64,000 bases of DNA from Quillaja saponaria (lineage: Eukaryota > Streptophyta > Magnoliopsida > Fabales > Quillajaceae). The stretch covers positions 7,502,001 to 7,566,000 of the forward strand of contig CM055607.1 of NCBI GenBank assembly GCA_029379385.1, written 5' to 3'. The position numbers were made by a program, and so were the translations under genes. The notes beneath the pieces were generated by a model, which made no database searches, was not told the DNA's origin, and was given only the letters and a program-made list of their open reading frames with translations. Below are positions 1-12,200 of this stretch, piece by piece. The first letter of the stretch is position 1. Each line of letters opens with the position of its first letter.

Positions 1-299
1 TCTTCATTGCTCTGTCCTTCTCAAGCTTGAACTTCACCTTGGCGACTCGCCGTCTTCTTTAAACAACTACTCCAACCCTGGACCAAATTTTCCCACTTTG
101 CCTATACCAACATTGCCACCATTGCCACCATTGCCATCATTTCCAACATTGCCTACTATCCCATCTCTTCCACATCCCACAATCCCAACAACACCACAAG
201 TTACTCTGTCACTACTACCAGCTCCTACTTCCATTCCAACTATCCCCACCATTCCCTATTTCCTTTTCTTCTCACCACCACCAGCTGCAGCCTGAAGCC
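1..299 (+). pseudogene. Proline-rich (PELPK-like) secreted protein, 3' part, frame-broken
   Basis: The gene enters from outside the window. In frame 3 the first 59 bases read like the end of a signal peptide followed by a TRRLL-type motif, common after the cleavage site of small plant proline-rich cell-wall proteins. That frame then hits a TAA at 60-62. The proline-rich body is in frame 2, open from base 2 to the TGA at 297-299, with repeated P-x-x-P units rich in Leu, Ile and Thr and a C-terminal SPPPAAA. Joining the two parts needs a frame change, so the copy looks broken by a nonsense codon plus an indel near 60-90. The alternative is that only frame 2 is coding and the signal-like match is chance. 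The family match comes from composition and motif style, not alignment. Confidence 0.5.
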
Positions 300-679
300 C
301 TTGAGTACGTATGTTGATCAGCTCATAATTATCCCTAGCTAGGTTCTGAAATTGGTTTGATCACCATGGAGTTGCTTATGATTTTTACAATATACTTCTA
401 GGAGAGTTAACATCATTCCCTTTCTTAGTTGTTTATAAGTATGCGGAGATTGTTTCCAATTTCGCATTACTGATGTACTTTGAATATGCATTCACTATGA
501 AGTTGCTATTATTGAAAGATGCATAAGAAAACGAGTTTAAGTTGATGATGACTCATGAATTGGATATCGTTTCCAATTCCACAAACATCTTTACTTGCAT
601 TCTGCTATGACTTATTTCAAATTCTTCGTTGTATCTTTCTTCATTTTTATTATTCCGTGTCTAGTCTAGCTATATCAAT

Positions 680-805
680 GCTGGCATACCAGCTCCGGCT
701 CATCTTCCTTGGCAAAATGCACCCCTTCCCCTGCCACCTCTGCTGGCATCTCTGCCTTCACCTGTAACCACTCCTTCAATCCCCTCCACCACTTGCAACT
801 ACTAA
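680..805 (+). pseudogene. Possible second proline-rich remnant
   Basis: A 41-codon open stretch ending in TAA at 803-805 reads as a Pro/Leu/Ala-rich peptide (GIPAPAHLPW, LPLPPLLASLPSP, TTPSIPST) resembling the tail of the proline-rich gene at 1-299. It has no start codon and an in-frame TAG lies just upstream. It may be a decayed tandem relative; pyrimidine-rich chance is the alternative. Confidence 0.25.
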
Positions 806-1100
806 CTGGTGATTAACCCTTTAATGCATACATGTCTTATGGGTATGTCACCTAAATGGCTAAATTAAAGTTCCACTGTGTTCTTGTTATTGCTTTCAAT
901 AACAAGAATTTTGAGCCCTGCTTGCTAGCAGCATAATTCTAAAACTGAAAATAATCAAAACTCGTACAAAATAACATAAATAAAAACTAAAAATTGCAAC
1001 TTTAATTCACTTGAAATCTTGACCAAGTAAAACAGCTAGATATACAAACGACTAACTAAAAAACATCATATAAAACATTCTTTTTTCTAAAAATATTCTC

Positions 1101-3189
1101 CTACTCTTTCTCTGGAACCAGAATATCAAAGTTGCTAACAGTCCATTCCGCTTCTTGACCACCACTAACGTAAATTTCAGTTCCCAAATCTATTGACGGC
1201 CAAAATCTCTCTACAGGTTCTGTATTTGGATCCTGCATAAATATTAGAAAATGATAAGATTAAATAGTTTATCCTAGTTCTTAAATTGTTAGGTAATGTC
1301 TCAGAAATATTGAATTTTATATATTTACCTGGTAAAAATAAAGTGTTTGAGAAAGCCTTCCAGCGTCGAGTTCCCATGTTCTTGGATCACCAATCCAACC
1401 CTCACCCATCTTTGTTGGATACCCGAATTCACCCCAAACCGGGTGAGGCAAAATTTGCATTATTTCTTGAGGTTGAGGATTACTATAAGCATCACAAAAA
1501 TTGTAAGGCTCTTCCAAGTATTCAGCATTACCAGGAGAGCAATAAACATGATAAGCATCATATGGGAAGTTATCAACATCGGTACGATGAACTCGAGTTC
1601 CATTTGCAAAAGTATGATAAGGAGGGCATTGATGAATACTTTCTTTCGTGCACCATTTCTTAGTTTCTGGGTTTATGATCATCTCACTGTATCTGGTAAC
1701 ATCAGAAGTCACATTTCCATCACATGGCTGCCCATTATTTTTCCAACAGCTTCCTATGTCCAGCAGGTAGAATTGGCTCCTTGGTCCTCCTCCTTTCTTT
1801 ATGTCCAGAGTGAACCTCACTTTAAAATTTGGTGACTTTGGTACCTATATATCACAAAGATTATAACAAAATTATACTACGCAACATGATATTTGTGACA
1901 TTCAAAGTGATATATGGGTCTCATATCAGGTGTACACTAAGTTGATCTAAACAATATTAGCCCGTTTTTTAAGAACAACCAATTTTGGGTCAGTGACAAT
2001 TTCAGTTAAAAATTATGATAATATATGACTTACAATTTTTGTCATTCCTCTTGTTTGATAATGATACCCACCAGAGAAACCAGTTGTAGCATCTGACCGT
2101 AAGTAAAGCATTAGCCATGGATACTTTGATGAAGTCTTTAAGAAATGATGAAAAGTCCAACTTCCTTTCCCAAGTTCCTTTTCCCATGTCACAGAATAAT
2201 AAGAAGTATCATTCTTAATCACTCCCTTTGTAACATCAGCATCCAAATCCCATGTCCCATAAAAACTTCCCCTCATAAGAGTACTTCCCTTCTTATCACC
2301 TTTGACAGTACTAGAATAATTGTGGTACATCAATGGCATGTTCATACATCCTAGACCGAAGCACGGAAACCGAGACTCTTGGAAGAAAGGTTTTGGTTTC
2401 TTTCCATTTTCTGGGCAAGCCGCAGCTAAAGTATCCATGTTACCACTCTTGAGCATTATCATCCAGAAATGCCATGGCCTTGGATCATCTTGAACTTGAC
2501 ATTTACTGGCTAAGTACATCTCTTTCTTCACAGCATAGCGGTTGATGTTGCCAATAGTTGGATCCACAACTGAGGAGTTTATTATTCCAAGCCTGTTATC
2601 TCTCTCATTCACCAAGTGTATAAGATTCACTTTCTTCATCTCTGAATATGATCAAACACCATTAAATATTGTTTGCAAAAAAATTTGTTGATTAAATTGT
2701 GCATGTGTACATGGGTCATTAATTAATTCAAGGTAGATGAGTAGGCATCACATGGGACTCTATGCGAGAGATGACCTGGAAAAACAGACTAAATATATAA
2801 TAATAACTGGAGATGTCTATTTACTTATTTTTAATCTTAGAGATACTCCCCTAATGTGGAACGTGAAAATCAAGAGTCGTAGCCTAGCGTGGGAGTTATC
2901 ACATTAATAATAACAACGTTAAAAAGACTATGTAAATAGATGTAAACGTACCATTTGATTGAAAATAGTTGACATCAAAGCAATCTGCCATTCTTGGGCT
3001 TCCCATGTTTGGTGCTTCTTCACCAACTTCATTACATTGATTCCAGGATTCAATGGCAACTCTAAGACCATCTCTTTTCATCCCTGGATCGCCAATAGCC
3101 GATATATAGTCTTCTTTACAGCTTGTACATAACTCAGAAAGCAAAAGTGAAAAAACTAGGACAATACAGAAAATACTTCTTAGCTCCAT
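1101..3189 (-). CDS. Secreted plant protein of unknown function (DUF7705-type)
   Basis: Four exons (3189-2952, 2641-2034, 1844-1329, 1232-1101) with GT-AG junctions in matching phase give a 497-residue protein. Residues 1-23 form a hydrophobic signal peptide (IFCIVLVFSLLL), so secretion or the endomembrane system is expected. The mature part opens with SAIGDPGMKRDGLRVAIESW, modified here to ISAIGDPG, and continues with Cys-rich conserved stretches (PWHFWMIMLKSGN, FPCFGLGCMN, DIGSCWKNNGQPCDG, WCTKESIHQCPPY, ILPHPVWGEFGYP). I recognise the whole as a plant-specific family catalogued, I believe, as DUF7705; no activity is known to me. Many paired cysteines suggest disulfides. The start is the only ATG in front of the signal peptide. 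All exons are open and no lesion is seen, unlike the flanking proline-rich gene. It is not a neprosin (see rejected items). Confidence 0.85.
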
Positions 3190-3238
3190 TACTTTGCAAG
3201 CTTTAATTCTCTAAATTAATGACTAGTTAGACTGCAGT

Positions 3239-3252
3239 CCAATATATATAAT
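3239..3252 (-). promoter_or_regulatory. Candidate TATA box for the DUF7705-type gene
   Basis: On the minus strand the sequence ATTATATATATT lies about 50-60 bases upstream of the ATG at 3189. Position and composition fit a TATA box, but the surroundings are AT-rich, so chance is likely enough to keep confidence low. Confidence 0.35.
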
Positions 3253-3859
3253 GAATATTTGCATGCATGTATATTGACTGAGTTACGTTAATTTGATGAT
3301 GAGGATTCCTAAAATCAAGGTTCGTGATGAAAACTGCATATGGATAAGAGTTAAATTTACTAAATAAAAGGGATAGGGATCTTATTGTTTGACTTATATT
3401 CTGGTTACCTTCTTGTAATGAAATTTGCTTACCTACAAATTGTTAGTAAGTGAAAAAAGTGATCTTGATAAAAAAAAATAAAAATTGGTGATCATATTTA
3501 GCCCATCAAATTATAAATTATGTAAAAGGTTCATATAATTAAGCTTTTTCTAATATTTATTTCTTAATTTGTGCTTAATTTGGTAGTAAGATGATGTTTA
3601 TCTCACACACAAAATAGTCATTCACATTAGTTGTAAGACCGCATCTTACAATTTATCATCGTTAATTACCCTCTTATAGTTGATTAAAATATAGGCCGGA
3701 AAATTGGATAATAAAAATTCTATTATATATAGAACTTTGTGTTAGTTTGCTCCCGAATTCAAATTATTGTAGAACTCGTGAGAGTAGCATAGGAAAAATA
3801 ATATAATATTTAGTACAATTATTTTAGTATTACTAATTATTCATTATATCTCTCTTTTT

Positions 3860-5480
3860 ATATATATATATATATAATTTTCGTGGCACACGCATGCTAA
3901 ATAAATAAATAAATACACATATAAATTATAGTTTATAAAAAATAATACTCTATGTTAATGATATTAAATAAATAGATTAATACAATAAAATTTTCAATGC
4001 ATAATATAAGCATATTTTTCTTTTAAGAAATTCTAAAAATGAAAGAAAAATTATCACAACAATTTTATAATATAAAAACTATACTTAGTTTTTCTTTTAA
4101 TTCATAGATTCTTTTTTATAAAAATTTAATTTATAAAATTGAGAAGAATTTAAAAAAATATTATTATTTCTAACTTATTAAATAAATAAATAAATCAATT
4201 TTAATTACTATTGATATATATTTATTAATATTAAAAAGAATTAGGACAAAAAAAAAAAATAGTCATAAAACAATTACTATCCTCTTAAAATATTAAAATG
4301 GAGAAGTAAAAAAATAAAATAATAAATTGCCTATTTGAAATAAAATGACAACTAAAAGTATCTATCTAACAGTAAAAATTCTTCTTTAATCTTAAGAATT
4401 AAAAATTAAAGCAACAATATTATAATCATAGAAATCACACTCTTAATATATATATATTTTATAAACTATTGTTACTTGTGCTTATGCAATTTATATTTAA
4501 TTAAAAAATATTAAGAATATATTTTTCATAATTAATATTTATTTTAATCAATAAATTTGGGAAGAGCTAAAAAAAATTATGATTATTAGAAATCAAATTG
4601 ATAAATTCAATTTTAATTACTATTGACATATAATTATTAAAAAATTATAAATCGAGAAGAATTAATAAAAATAAAAATCAATAGTTCTAAAGTAATTACA
4701 ATTCTATTAGTGGATAGTCTTATTACCACAGTCAATATCTTTAGGGTCACAGTCTATTACATAGGCTAAATTTTATCCTTGCTAAAATACTCTTTTAGTC
4801 TTTCTTTTTCATATTTATCTTTCATCAAACTCTTTCTCTTTATTATTTATCTTTCATTAATCAAATTTCTTCTCACACTACAACTCCTCATCAAACTCTT
4901 TCTCTTTCTTATTTATCTTTCATCAAACTCTTTTTCTTCCTATGGCTAGCTGTTGTTAAATTTCAATTTTACAACTCTTTGGTTTTATTATTAGTTTATC
5001 ACCTTAAGCAAAACAATGAGAATGTTAAAGTATAAATATCAGTCATTGTCATTTATGTAAATTTTAGCCATTCTTGAATCATGTAATCTCATTCACCACT
5101 TATATGAGCACACAATCTTACAATTCTAGGACTTCAAAAAAAAATTAATTAATTTGTCAATTTATTAAAAGATGAGACTGAGAGATCACAACCAAACAAT
5201 GTGTGAGATGAGGGGAGAAAGATAAAGTAAAGAGGACAAAGATTATGAGAAAGATGGAAGATGAATGGGTTGGATAGATAGCGTATTTATTAATTGAGTA
5301 CAAATTAATTAAGGATAAATTAGTCTATTCACAATATTTTATAATTAAAAAGTTGTGACTTTAAATATTTAGACTTGACAATAAATTCATATTTATTAAC
5401 ATTTAAATAAATCTAGAAGAATTTAAAAAAATGAAAAAAATATTTAAAACAAAATAACAATTAAAAATAGTTAAGTAATA
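3860..5480. repeat. AT-rich internally repetitive element (copy 1)
   Basis: This gene-free spacer is extremely AT-rich and repeats itself. CAATTTTAATTACTATTGA followed by (T/C)ATATAATTATTAA occurs near 4196 and again near 4607. A GAGAAGAATTTAAAAAAA-like motif recurs near 4141, 4660 and 5407. The segment 4380-4445 read on the minus strand (ATATTAAGAGTGTG, then GATTATAATATTGTTG) matches several units in 23.3-24.2 kb read on the plus strand, so the same family is present there in the opposite orientation. No protein coding is seen. A TIR-bearing insertion sits inside it (4713-5388). Confidence 0.5.
4713..5388. mobile_element. TIR-bearing non-autonomous DNA element (related to the pair at 50-52 kb)
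   Basis: The left end reads TCTTATTACCACAGTC ... TTTAGGGTCACAGTC. The right end, reverse-complemented, reads TTTATTGTCAAGTC ... TTTAAAGTCACAAC. These are inverted repeats with the same order of motifs as the termini of the two elements at 50.1-50.95 and 51.1-51.97 kb (TTATTGTCACAGTC ... ACAACCTATTAAAT). The interior is pyrimidine-rich on the left (TCTTTCTC-type) and purine-rich on the right, and has no ORF. Exact borders and target-site duplication are not resolved. Confidence 0.45.
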
Positions 5481-5670
5481 ATAAAATACAATAAGATAAT
5501 TAAGAAAATAAAAAAATTATGTCATTAAACTATAGAAAATTTTATTTTAATAAAAAAAGGGTTAAATTTTGAAAGCCTCAATAATGCCTTGGTGAGCTAC
5601 TAATTGAACTATGTGAGCCCAACTCTCAAACAATATAAACCCAGTTTAAACTTCAAACCGCCATTACCAC

Positions 5671-5680
5671 TCTATACATA
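5671..5680 (+). promoter_or_regulatory. Candidate TATA box for the SMR gene
   Basis: TCTATACATA lies about 90-97 bases upstream of the ATG at 5768, in a stretch less AT-rich than the spacer before it. Distance and sequence suit a plant TATA box with a 50-60 base leader. Not tested. Confidence 0.35.
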
Positions 5681-5767
5681 GACAGCTGTAGAATTCAATT
5701 AACATTACACCACCCACATTCACCGTTACCTCCCGCTCTTTCTCTTCGGATCCTATCTTCTCCAGCC

Positions 5768-6127
5768 ATGTCCGCCGATCTACAAAACCGGCATGACTTG
5801 CCGGAAATCCGAATTGAAAACTGCAAGATCAAAACCTTGAGCGTATCTTCCGATGCCAATCACCAAAACGACGACGTAATTTCGCAAGGAATAAACGAGG
5901 CCGACGATGAGAGCTTGCGGACTCCGAAGTCAAAGAAATACAGAATTCCGGCGATTACGAATTGTCCATCGGCGCCCCGGAAACCGAGACGTTCGGTCCC
6001 GTACAAAAGGTGGCTTCTGGAAGATTTGCAGTTCTTGGATATAGTGAATCCAGACGAGATCGATTCGTTTTTCAGATCGAATACTGGTTCGCTTAAAAAG
6101 AACTTCCACCTTAAACGAATTGGTTAA
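5768..6127 (+). CDS. SIAMESE-related (SMR) cyclin-dependent kinase inhibitor
   Basis: A single-exon gene of 119 residues, the size usual for SIAMESE/SMR proteins. These bind CDK-cyclin complexes in the nucleus and restrain mitosis, often promoting endoreduplication or stress arrest. The recognisable parts are a TP-containing motif at residues 51-61 (RTPKSKKYRIP), followed by CPSAPRKPRR at 66-75, the family's signature. The C-terminal segment LEDLQFLDIVNPDEIDSFF (residues 84-102) corresponds to the cyclin-interacting tail of many SMRs. The middle is acidic and disordered. The ATG at 5768 is the first in frame. The neighbours are unrelated. Family assignment is firm; which SMR subgroup is not. 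Confidence 0.85.
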   Translation: MSADLQNRHDLPEIRIENCKIKTLSVSSDANHQNDDVISQGINEADDESLRTPKSKKYRIPAITNCPSAPRKPRRSVPYKRWLLEDLQFLDIVNPDEIDSFFRSNTGSLKKNFHLKRIG

Positions 6128-9100
6128 GGCTTCCTCTTCCTTTTGCTAATTTGCTTCCTGTTTTCATCGTCAAATTTACACTCGTGTTTTTTGAGGGGCC
6201 TCCCCTTTTTGAATTCTTGGACTTTTTTTTTCTTTCTTTTGTTCTGATTATACTAAAAATTTGTTCTAATTTTCCCCCCTAGATTGGGATTTATATGTTT
6301 GTCAATAATCAAAAATATATAATTGAGTGTTTGATGAGTTTATAGATTTTAATTGTGGGAATTATATTTCTTTGGGCGCTAAGGAAATAAATTTAATTAT
6401 GAATTATGATCAATTACTGTTGTTGCTGATTTATAATTCATAAGTTATTTTCAAATATATAATATTTACTTTTTAAATTCGAGATTTTTAAAGCCAGTGT
6501 TTTTATTTTCAAAAATGCATCGAAATAATATATATAATTTGAATATCGAATGGAAGTAAATCAAAATAACAATTCATATATTCTATCAAAATAATAATAA
6601 TAATAATTCATACATTAGAAATGACAAAAATAACAATGAAATTGTCATTTCTATTTACATTCTTTCCACTTTGAGCTTTGCCCAACAAGTACAAAACCAT
6701 ACTGCTAATCAATTATTAATATTTTTAGTTAAAGTAAATATGGAATTATGTAAAATTTAGTTAAATCAGTTGACACCAGTTTCTATCATAAGATATCTAA
6801 AAATGAAGTGTAATTGTTATAAAGAATGTTGAAAATCAATGTCAGAACTAATTTATTTATATACATGTTCCTTTATCATAATTAAAGAGAAAAAATAATT
6901 ACTACAATATAAGAACACAAAAAAATTATTCAAAGAGAGGAATATTGAATTTTATCACATCACATCACATCATGACTATCTAAGTAGTACACACGTATAT
7001 GGCGAGAAAGCGACACCGGTGCCCAACAACTGCCTCTGTAGAAGTTTGGAAATTAGTACTGTTTGATTGAATTCCAAGCAAAATATTACTACTAGCCTCC
7101 CCTGCTATGAACCAAATAATTAAAAAATATGGCTTGGTAGCCTGATTGGAAGAAAATGCTCCAGCTCTTTTCTCCTGGTTTACAAAAACTTACCTCAAGA
7201 ACAAAGTGTAATATCCTAAAGGCTCTTCTTCGTTGTGAGATGTGTGATTGTTTTTGTATGTAAGTTATAAGCACTAATTTGAATTATCATTTTGACCCAT
7301 ATGCCCAAAAAAGGTTTGAATCTTTGAGGAATGCACAAGGGTAGTATATAGAGATGGATTCCGTTGTATTTTTTGGGGGTTAGTGAAGATTAATTCTTGG
7401 GAAGCAATGAACCAAACTTTGTCAACAATTTAGGCAGATTGATGTTATGAAAGCACTCCGAAAAACATTAACCAAGAATAGCATAGGAACCTTAAAAGGG
7501 GTATGGATTTCTTCGCTAACAAGTAACAATCTCCATGACTAGCTAGCAAACATTTCTCCATGCAGCTCATGACTTGGACAATACTTAGGCGAGTTTGGTC
7601 CAGCTTTAGGTTGTTAACTATGATTTCAAACAATGGTTTGAGATGTTATTTGGTTGTAATATTTTTTTTTTTTTTGTGTTGTTTGGATGATTTTAAAAAT
7701 TGTGGTTTCAAATTATTGCTTGAGATGCTTCTTCTTTTTTTGTATGTAAATTATTTAAAAAGTAAGAGAATGAAAGATGTGAGGAAGAAATTGATAAAAT
7801 TGTGGAGAATAGAAAAAGGAAAGAAACGGATTATATTTATAGGTAAAAATTAAAAAATTAAAAATCAAATATTTTTTTTAAAAAATGGTTACATTCCATT
7901 AGATTTTAAAAAACATAAAATCTGAGTTACCAATAGTTATATGATGATTGCGCGGGTCAAGGCTTGCTTCCCAAACTCCAACTGAGACGTGAATTTTAAG
8001 GGCTAATCTCCCACTTGTTAGCAAATCAAGTAAATCCCAATCTCAAATGTCTATTTCAAACATCGGTTTGAGGGTTTGGCCTGCAAACCAAATAGACCTC
8101 GGCCGCTTCATTATCGAGTCTATGATGTCTTTGGGGAGTCCATGCCAGCATCTATAAGTTCACATTTTTTTTACTCATGACCCAGATTGCCATAGGGCGC
8201 TGAACATTGTCTACATCAGCTGCAACCCAAATAAGGAAATTTATTTCTATTCAAATTAAACATTAATTAATAACACAATTCCAATTAAAATGCAAATATG
8301 ACAAATGGGTTTCCAACAATTTATAATAATATATTAATTCTTAATGTAAATCCAATTATAAACCTCATAAATTCATAATTGAAATCCCTAATTATAACCA
8401 TAACCCCCCACCCCCCCCCCCCCCCCCCACATATATATATGTCCTAAGATTTCCAACTCACACTACTAATGATCAATTTCTAGAATTCAACTTGAACACA
8501 TCAAATAGTCTTGTGTACATATTAAAATGTAAACTCACTAATCATATACACTTATATCCATGATTAATGAATCCGAGATTTTTTATGTCAAATAATCTCT
8601 TTTTTACTTCAAAATTTGATTATATTGATCAGTCATTCGAATATAATTAGTATTGTGTGATCTACATGTTTTACATATTAAATATATATTAAAAGAATAA
8701 GATCTTTAAATTATAACGTATTGATTATTTATATATTCACAAGACCTGAACTATGACTACGCACGAAAAAATATATTAAATATTATATATATACTTTAAA
8801 AACCATACTAATAAATTATATTGTTAATTTGTTTTATATTTAGATTAGTTTATTGGTAGCAACAGCTTTCTAAAAACTGTTTGAGCCCTCTCCCTTTTGA
8901 AACGCACAAAAGGTGATAAATAAATAAATAAAAGGAGAAATTTATTGGACCGCAGGAAACATGAGTGCAATAGCTAGATTGTTTAATTATAACAATATTT
9001 CGGTCTAATCAAAACCATGAATAAATGAATCTTAGTAGTGTATATATATATTTTAATATTTTGTAAATATACTAATCTCAGATGATTTCACCTAAAGTTT

Positions 9101-9245
9101 TAGAGTTGTGGATTGAATAGTGCATGCTTCCCCTACTAGCTATCAGTATATGAAATAAATACAACTCTTTAATTGTGGCAGTGATCATGAAGAAGGGTTC
9201 TATGAAATTAAGAAGCAACTGAGTAATAGAAAAGGAAAGAAGAAA
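6128..9245. other. AT-rich intergenic region
   Basis: No gene is supported here. Open stretches at 7092-7274 and 7560-7853 show no family likeness. It holds a C homopolymer near 8406-8430 and several TA-rich tracts. The segment 7560-8110 has GTTTGG/CCAAAT-type motifs (near 7590 and 8088) that could be the ends of a degenerate DNA element, but I could not define inverted repeats. Confidence 0.5.
8401..8430. repeat. Poly-C tract
   Basis: A run of C broken by a single A, followed directly by a (CA)(TA) stretch, in otherwise AT-rich spacer. A simple-sequence repeat likely to vary in length. Confidence 0.9.
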
Positions 9246-12200
9246 ATGTTCAACAATTTGAACAACCACAACAATGACAATTCTTGGGAGAGATTGGACT
9301 TCAAGTTCTCCAACTTTCAACTTCTTCAGGTCTCTCTCTCTCTCTCTCTCAGAGCAATGTTTTCGTACTGGTCTTTCTGTTTTTTTTGCTGTCAAAGATA
9401 CCAAATTTTCATATGATAAGTGAGAAATCTAGTTTGTTTTCCAATATCAAATGGTTCATTATTTCCCATGAATATTTTTCTATTGCAGGTTCCAAAAGGG
9501 TATGACAAACTTTTTGTGTCTATCATATCTGTGGAAACTGGGAAAACCATCTCTAAGTCTGGCAAAGCATCAGTGCGAAATGGACAGTGCCAATGGGAAG
9601 ACAGTTTGTTGAGTTCCATATGGATTTCCCAAGATTCTTTCTTTGAAAATGATGACTACCTCCTTAAGCTTGTTGTTGCCATGGTAATTATACTAGTCAT
9701 GTTTTATGTTAGTTTCACTTTCTGTAAATTATTCAATACTCAACATTTCCCAACCTGAAATGATGTTTTCATTACAGGGTTCAGCTAGGTTTGGAACCCT
9801 TGGAGAAGCTACAGTTAATGTGGTGAATTACACAAGTTCAGAAGCTTCCATTCCACTGTCATTACCATTGAAAAACTCTTATGATGGGATGATCTTACAA
9901 GTAAGAATCTTCCACCTCTTGCAATATATGTAATGCTTTACAAATTTCTGATGAACTACTTTGTACTTGCATTGGCATATGTGAGCCCACAAGTTGTGTT
10001 GTGAAGTATGTGTTGGTGTGTGCCGAGTCTAATATCACGTGTATACTGAGTTGATCCGGGTTATATAAGTGACTTTAGGAAGTTTTGGTCTTGATTGTTC
10101 AGGTCAAGGACACATGATTTAGCTTATTTCTTGTTCGTGTGACATCTTAATTAGGCTATTTTGTAGCCTTGAATTTCACTTATCTGTCATGCCTTGATTG
10201 GAGACACTATTCTGTTATCTATCTTTAATTTCAACAGTTTCAAACTTTATTTTGCAGGTTAAAATTAAGTTCTTATCACCAAAAACTATACTCAGGTTTG
10301 CTGTTCGCCCAAAAGAAAAAAAAAAAAAAAAAGTTATGCAGTTTCAATTTTCAATACTATGTAATCATATAATAATAAAACTTGATTTTGATTTTTAAGG
10401 GATGAAACAACAAAAGATGCTGATTCATGTTTGGAGGAAATGAATGTTGACTATGATGACATAGAAAACAAGTCAGATGTATCTGAAATTACATTCACCA
10501 GGAGTGTCGTATTCGTATTGTAACCAGTGGGACAGCACATATCATCTAGGAGAACTAATCAGTAGCAGGGTATGTTCATCATGCTTCCACAGAAAGTTGT
10601 TTCCTTTTTACATTTCTATAGAACTACGAAACTTTTCATTCCTCTGACACGAGGTGACACCTAGTTCTGTTTTGTAACATGTTATCCCATTTATTTTTCA
10701 CTGCAATGAGTTTATATCATTTCAGAATGGAATGAATTCAAACCAATCTGTTCCCTTTTGGTTACCATGATGAGTATACTGGCCAGTCTAGAAATTGACT
10801 ATGGCCAGGCAGTAAAAATATACAGCACAATCCAATCTATCTTTATCTTTTTGCATGTTTATCACAACAGTTTCTGTAGTTTTGCTTCTTCTGACAATTT
10901 TTATTTCGCAATCCTTCAGGCTTAATAACAAGTGTTCTTCCTTTGTTACAGGAAGAATGCCTCATGGCATCGGGTTTAAATTGCCGCTATGGCTCCTTAG
11001 ACAGTTCCATTGAGAGGGAAACTTTTGTCATGACCAATATGATTGAGAGAAACGATGCAACTCACTCTCAGAATAGCTCTTATTCTTTTTATGACGACTC
11101 CAGATCAAATTTTCCATTCTCAGCTTCAGTGAGAACAGATTCAAGAAGAACCTTTCAAAATCAGAAGGAAGACTCTTTGAGAGTTTCACACACAAACACA
11201 ATTGACACCAATTATCAGGAAATGATGGCTCATATAAAGACCATCTGGATGCTGCAGAAGTGACAATCAAGTTACTACGTGCAGAAGCCAGGATGTGGGA
11301 ACAGAATGCCCGGAAGCTGATGATTGATATAGAAACTACTGCAGAAGGATATAGTCGTTCCAATCAAAGCACCAAACAGATCTTGAAATGGAGCTATCAG
11401 CAACAAATGCAGAATGTGATGACCTGCAACATGAAATTAAGAAACTAAAAGTTTCGTTCGAGGATTCGATGGCGAAGCAAAAAGCCCTTGAAAAGTTGAA
11501 GTTTCAGACTGAAGATATGGATATCATTATTAAGGAACTGAAAGATGAGATAAAGTATGAGAAAGAATTGAATGCAACCTTGGCATTGCAGCTAAGGAAA
11601 ACCCAAGATTCAAACATTGAGCTTATTTCTGTTCTTCAGGAGCTGGAAGATACCATTGAAAAGCAGAAATTGGAAATTGAAAATCTTTCAATGGCTAAGT
11701 CACAATCTCAGGATACAGAACGTTACAGCTATATGCATGAAGACAGTGAGGACGAGGAACTTAACTCAAGCAAGCAATTTTTTCCGAAGAGGAGGAAGGA
11801 GTCTTGTGACTCGGATATGGAGGGGAGTGCCATTGAGTACCCAATAACAAGTCTGCATGAAGGGATTGAACTACAGGATATTTGGACTTTAGATCTTCAT
11901 CTACAACAGCTTCAGGAAACGCAGAAGAACATGGAAAGTACCATCCACTTTCTGGAGAAAACTCTTGATGAGAAAGATCATGAGATAGCAATTGAAAGGG
12001 GTATCATGGCTCAAACTCTAGCAGAATGGAGGGGCAGCTTGAATGAAAAAGAGACTGAAATTTTCAACTTGAAGAAACAATTATCTGAAGCTTTTGATTC
12101 CCAAGGTCTGGGGGAATTGAGATTAAAGGATGGAGACAAGAGCAACCTTATCCAAGAGATCAAGGTTTTAACACAGAAGGCGCAGGAGCTCGACACTGAC

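Noticed and set aside
1101..3189. Neprosin (DUF239) peptidase identity for the secreted protein
   Set aside because: Its conserved blocks do not match the neprosin C-terminal pattern (for example the WWL-type motif and GYWP are absent).
7560..7853. Coding ORF of 97 codons
   Set aside because: It is low-complexity, rich in Phe/Leu then Lys, lies across a poly-T run and lacks splice or family support.
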